This document shows, in pieces, positions 5,449 to 8,861 of a DNA stretch of 8,861 nt; the stretch's first letter is position 1; every line of letters starts with the position of its first letter. This DNA is from a bacterium. GTDB taxonomy: Bacteria > Patescibacteriota > Minisyncoccia > Phycocordibacterales > UBA5272. Position numbers and translations under genes: made by a program. The stretch covers positions 1 through 8,861 of the forward strand of contig JAHFND010000021.1 in NCBI GenBank assembly GCA_023267475.1. The letters run 5' to 3'. The notes under the pieces were generated by a model that was not told the origin of the DNA, did not search any database, and worked only from the letters and a program-made list of their open reading frames with translations.

Positions 5449-8400
5449 TTAAACAAGGGTAAAATGGATAACTCCAGATGATAATTCTACAGAACCACCT
5501 ACTATATCTTTATCTTCTTTTATTTCACTAACCTTACAAGTATTTTTTAATAGAGAGACATCTCCTAAAATATCAAGAGAAGAAACCTTCAGGCTAATTG
5601 TGTCTTGAGGTAATAATCCTTTTTCTTTACGAGCATCTTGGACAGCACGAATAAGTTTTCTTATATCACCCTCTCTTTGTAATTCTTCATTTATTGTTGT
5701 ATCAAGTGTCACATCCACTTCTTGAGAAGGATTTACCTTAACTTCTTTAATATTTAATTCATCTTCTATTAAATCAAAATATTTTTTATCTACTTCTTGT
5801 TTTATAGAAATAGAAAGTAGTGGTTGCTTCACATTTATTTTACTTTCTGTGCGCTTCATTAGACCAAGCGATACAATATCACGCACCCGCTTCATATCTT
5901 TAATTAAACTTTCATTTATATCTCCTCCATTTGGCCAACTTTCAAGATGAACAGACTCTTTTTCTCCTCCAACTTGTTTATAAACACGCTCAGCAGTAAA
6001 AGGCATTATTGGAGCGATTGATTTTGCAAATTCTAACAGTACATATTTAAGAGTCGCTGCACTTCTCTTTTTTTCTTCTTCTCCTCTATCCCCCTTTAAT
6101 CTGTCTCGTGAACGGCGTACATACCAAACAGATAAATCATCCACGAACTGATCTATAGGGCGAGTCGCTTCATCCAATTTATAATTACTATATCCACTCG
6201 TCGCGCTTTTTATCACTTCATTAAGACGGCTTATGATCCATTCATCAAGTACTGTTTTACCAATGTCACTTTTATCTGTGTCTATTTTATTCATCTCATA
6301 AAGTGAAAGAACATTTTCCAAACGCATAATTATTTTCTTATATACTTCTTCTACGCTTTCGTCTGAAAAAGAAACGCTTTCCCCTTTCACTACTGGAGAT
6401 GATAGTAAGAAATATCGTATAGCATCCGCTCCAAATTTCTCCACCAATTCCATAGGATCAGTATAATTTTTTTGACTCTTAGACATTTTTTGTCCACCTG
6501 TTGCCATGACTAAACCATTCACTATCACATTTTCATATGGTGACTTATCAAATAATCCTACCCCTAGATTCATAAGAGAAGAAAACCATCCTCGTGTTTG
6601 ATCAAGTCCTTCTGCGATAAAATCTGCTGGAAATTGTTTTTCAAAAATATCTTTATTTTCAAATGGATAGTGAATAGAAGCAAAAGGCATTGAACCTGAT
6701 TCATACCAACAATCAAATACGTCCGGTATTCTCTTATATGTAACACCCTCAATTTCTAATTCAACTTCATCAATGTATGGACGGTGAAGATTTATTTTCC
6801 CTGTTTCGTCTCGTGGTACAAGTAATGGTTCGAGTTTTACAACTTCGGCATTAGGAAGCCAACTTCCAGCTCCTAAATGCTCCATTTCTTTTTCTATTTC
6901 TGAATCAGTAGTAAGTGAAATACTTTTCGCAAGCATCCAAGCAGGACCTCCGTGAGTAACAATTAAAATATTTTTCCCTTCATATTTCTTTTCTATTTCA
7001 TTCCAGAAAGATAAAGTCCTGTTAATAATATCCCTATGTGATTCACCACCACCGATTACAGTGTCTAGTTTTACCTTTGAATTATCCTTAACGTATTCAT
7101 CTATTGTCTTCTTATCATAAGAGCCAAGTTGGGATTCTTTTAATCTATCATCAAAAATAACTTCAACATCACCTAGCTCTTTACGAATTTCTTCGGCAGT
7201 TTCTTTCGCGCGTAAAAATGGGGAACAAAAAATCAAATCAATTTTATTATCAATTTTTTTAATAGCCTCCCGTGATTGCTCTTTCCCTTTTTCAGTAAGA
7301 CCGTTTGTTTCATCTCCATCACAATCTATAATCCCTCGCACATTACTTTCAGCTTCACCATGACGCATTACATAGTAAGTGTTTTTTACTTTTTGCTTAT
7401 TCTTTTCTGCAAGCTCCTTCAAAGAACCGATGAATACAGTATCACCTTTTTCATTCTTCCAAACAGGAAGTGGCGCGCCCCAATAACGTGTGCGTGATAC
7501 TGCCCACTCATGTTCCCCTTCTTTCCATTTTCCAAATCTTCCATCGCGAATGTGTTCTGGTGTCCAACCAATTTTCTGATTCTCAGATAATATTTTTGAT
7601 TTTATCTTAGGCACATCCATAAACCATGAAGAAGTAGCGTAATTAAGAAGCGGAGTACTACATCGCCAACATAATGGGTATGAGTGAATTACTTTATGCT
7701 TTTCAAATAATAGTCCAGTATGTGCAAGATATTTAATTATTTCTACATCTGCTGACTGATTATCTTCGGCAGTTTTTACTTTCATTCCTGCAAAGTCTGA
7801 AACTTGAGGAATAAAAGTTCCGTCCATCTTCACATGTATGATTACTGGGATTTTATTTGCTTTCGCAAGCTCCATGTCTTCCGCACCAAATGCTGGTGCT
7901 TCATGAGCAATACCAGTACCATCTTCTTCTGTTATAAAATCTGCATGCCAAATCTTATAAATATTTTCCTTATTATCTAATTTTTCATCTTTAAAATATT
8001 GAAATACTGGTTTGTATGATTTACCGATAAGATCATCTCCTACAAAAGTATCTACTACTTCATATTTCATTTCTTTTAGAATCTCGTCTACTCTTTTCTT
8101 TGCAAGAATATATTTCCCTTCCATTCCTTCTATGCTTACTTTTACATATTCAATATTTTTATTCACTGCAAGCGCGGTATTCCCAGGAAGCGTCCAAGGA
8201 GTTGTGGTCCATGCAAGTACAAAAGTATTCGGCTCATCTACAAGTTCAAACTTCGCAGTCACTGTAAGATCTGTAATATCATGATATTCCATTCCCACTT
8301 CACTTTGAGCAAGTGTAGTCTCGCAACGCGGACAAATATGCATCATCTTATGTCCTTCATATGCAAGACCTTTTTCAGCTAGAGTTTTCCACGCCCACCA

Positions 8401-8861
8401 AATACTTTCTGTATATGTCGCATCCATCGTCTTGTAATCGTTATCCATATCAACGAAACGACCAAGTCGTGGAATTATTTTCTTCCATTCACTTTCATAC
8501 TGAAGAACAGAATCTTGTGCATCTTTATTAAACTTATCTATACCAAAATCTTCGATATCTTTTTTACTCTTAAGACCCAACTTCTTTTCGATTAAGTTTT
8601 CAATAGGAAGTCCGTGACAATCCCATCCCCAAACACGGCGCACACGATAACCATTCATAGTTTGGAATCTTGGTATCGCATCTTTTATTGTGCCAGCTAA
8701 AATATGACCATGGTGTGGGACTCCAGTCGCAAAAGGTGGATCATCATAGAAAGAAAAATCTCCCTTTGGAGCCTGCCCTGCTGGGGTTTCTACCGTCTTT
8801 TCAAAGATTTTATTTTCCTGCCAAAAAGCGAGCGTTTCTAGCTCTTTATCATTTATGGTCT
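5449..8861 (-). CDS. ileS: isoleucyl-tRNA synthetase (IleS2-like) with an inserted histidine phosphatase domain; 5' end beyond the window
   Basis: Charges tRNA-Ile with isoleucine and edits misactivated valine. The frame is open to the window edge: 67 codons precede the in-frame ATG at 8658 and encode the HIGH-type motif PPFATGVPHHGH (about 8704-8739), so the true start is just outside. Numbering from the 8658 Met: GWDCHGLPIE (11-20); zinc pairs C109/C112 and C330/C333; CP1 editing domain with TTTPWTLPGN (151-160) and GTGIAHEAPAFGAED (247-261); RYWGAPLPVW (391-400); a foreign histidine phosphatase domain at about 427-610; the synthetase resumes at LHRPYIDEV (624-632) and DVFDCWYESGSMPF (646-659); KMSKSQKN (724-731); anticodon-binding domain with FVDDLSVWYVRRSRDR (838-853). 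The C-terminal zinc finger of type 1 bacterial IleRS is absent, and HHGH and KMSKSQKN fit the eukaryote-like IleS2 group, which is often mupirocin-tolerant (inference). At least 1136 residues are visible; without the insert about 950 remain. It leads the visible gene block, 10 bp before recO. Confidence 0.96.
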   Translation of the reverse strand, partial: TINDKELETLAFWQENKIFEKTVETPAGQAPKGDFSFYDDPPFATGVPHHGHILAGTIKDAIPRFQTMNGYRVRRVWGWDCHGLPIENLIEKKLGLKSKKDIEDFGIDKFNKDAQDSVLQYESEWKKIIPRLGRFVDMDNDYKTMDATYTESIWWAWKTLAEKGLAYEGHKMMHICPRCETTLAQSEVGMEYHDITDLTVTAKFELVDEPNTFVLAWTTTPWTLPGNTALAVNKNIEYVKVSIEGMEGKYILAKKRVDEILKEMKYEVVDTFVGDDLIGKSYKPVFQYFKDEKLDNKENIYKIWHADFITEEDGTGIAHEAPAFGAEDMELAKANKIPVIIHVKMDGTFIPQVSDFAGMKVKTAEDNQSADVEIIKYLAHTGLLFEKHKVIHSYPLCWRCSTPLLNYATSSWFMDVPKIKSKILSENQKIGWTPEHIRDGRFGKWKEGEHEWAVSRTRYWGAPLPVWKNEKGDTVFIGSLKELAEKNKQKVKNTYYVMRHGEAESNVRGIIDCDGDETNGLTEKGKEQSREAIKKIDNKIDLIFCSPFLRAKETAEEIRKELGDVEVIFDDRLKESQLGSYDKKTIDEYVKDNSKVKLDTVIGGGESHRDIINRTLSFWNEIEKKYEGKNILIVTHGGPAWMLAKSISLTTDSEIEKEMEHLGAGSWLPNAEVVKLEPLLVPRDETGKINLHRPYIDEVELEIEGVTYKRIPDVFDCWYESGSMPFASIHYPFENKDIFEKQFPADFIAEGLDQTRGWFSSLMNLGVGLFDKSPYENVIVNGLVMATGGQKMSKSQKNYTDPMELVEKFGADAIRYFLLSSPVVKGESVSFSDESVEEVYKKIIMRLENVLSLYEMNKIDTDKSDIGKTVLDEWIISRLNEVIKSATSGYSNYKLDEATRPIDQFVDDLSVWYVRRSRDRLKGDRGEEEKKRSAATLKYVLLEFAKSIAPIMPFTAERVYKQVGGEKESVHLESWPNGGDINESLIKDMKRVRDIVSLGLMKRTESKINVKQPLLSISIKQEVDKKYFDLIEDELNIKEVKVNPSQEVDVTLDTTINEELQREGDIRKLIRAVQDARKEKGLLPQDTISLKVSSLDILGDVSLLKNTCKVSEIKEDKDIVGGSVELSSGVIHFTLV
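6829..7380 (-). other. histidine phosphatase (phosphoglycerate-mutase-like) domain inserted within IleRS
   Basis: About 184 residues (427-610, numbered from the Met codon at 8658) that belong to no IleRS I know. They match the histidine phosphatase superfamily, branch 1: TYYVMRHGEAESN (427-439) with the phospho-acceptor H433 and R432; LTEKGKEQ (454-461); IFCSPFLRAKETA (476-488) with R483; RLKESQLG (505-512) with E508 as likely acid; GGGES (536-540) and R547; ILIVTHGGPAW (564-574) with H569; and a closing strand PNAEVVKLE (602-610). All five core catalytic positions are present, so phosphatase or mutase chemistry is plausible; the substrate is unknown. The domain falls between IGSLKELAEKN and INLHRPYIDEV, where other IleRS have a short linker. 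Reading frame and AT-rich character run unbroken through both junctions. Boundaries are good to about 10 residues. Confidence 0.92.

Noticed and set aside
6570..6752. A 60-codon minus-strand reading frame in a different frame inside ileS
   Set aside because: It overlaps the well-conserved IleRS core (DCWYESGSMPF to QTRGWFSSL) and encodes no recognisable protein; a shadow frame.
6829..7380. A separate phosphoglycerate mutase gene between two split ileS halves
   Set aside because: There is no stop codon at either junction, and the synthetase continues in the same frame on both sides, so it is an inserted domain and not an independent gene or a broken ileS.
8012..8284. A 90-codon plus-strand reading frame opposite the ileS editing domain
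   Set aside because: It lies fully antisense to conserved IleRS sequence, has low-complexity Ser/Phe/Thr-rich content and no family features. The same applies to the plus-strand frames at 7276-7497, 3368-3598, 4010-4210, 4562-4765, 2268-2459 and 1749-1949.
1..8861. Alternative genetic code with UGA recoded, as in some Patescibacteria lineages
   Set aside because: All visible genes end in TAA, Trp is encoded by TGG at conserved positions, and no gene needs UGA read-through to stay intact.

Overview
The window is a compact, AT-rich bacterial segment in which every supported gene lies on the minus strand, so the reading order runs from high to low coordinates: ileS (open at the right edge) - recO - a membrane-anchored protein with extracellular repeats - an AI-2E-type permease - metG - tatD (cut by the left edge). 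Gaps between genes are 10, 29, 42, -11 (overlap) and 2 bp, which suggests one co-transcribed block. There is no gene-free stretch over 50 bp, and I saw no tRNA, rRNA, CRISPR array, insertion sequence or origin.

The organism looks like a reduced-genome bacterium of the Patescibacteria (CPR) type. The reasons are short versions of universal genes (RecO of 184 aa, MetRS of 482 aa without the C-terminal appended domain), a eukaryote-like (IleS2-type) isoleucyl-tRNA synthetase, tight packing, and a large single-pass protein with DUF11-like repeats of a kind common in those genomes. This placement is inference. All five stop codons visible are TAA, and nothing requires a recoded UGA.

Right part (5449-8861): isoleucyl-tRNA synthetase. 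The reading frame stays open to the window edge, and the HIGH-type motif (HHGH) lies upstream of the first in-frame ATG at 8658, so that ATG is not the start. The main discovery of the window is here: a complete histidine-phosphatase (phosphoglycerate-mutase-like) domain of about 185 residues (6829-7380) lies in frame inside the synthetase, with its RHG phospho-acceptor motif and the other expected catalytic residues preserved. It sits in the loop where other IleRS enzymes have a short linker within a zinc-knuckle module, and the cysteines of that module are missing here.

Middle part (1900-5438): a short RecO recombination mediator, then a 621-aa protein with a cytoplasmic N-terminus, one membrane helix and about four tandem Ig/DUF11-like domains outside the cell, then an eight-helix AI-2E family permease. 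The gene for the repeat protein has a possible extended -10 promoter so close to its ATG that its mRNA could be leaderless.

Left part (1-1910): metG and tatD, a pair that is also adjacent in many Firmicutes. Two aminoacyl-tRNA synthetases (Ile and Met), a DNA-repair factor, a TatD nuclease and two envelope proteins thus share one transcription unit, mixing translation and repair housekeeping with cell-surface functions.
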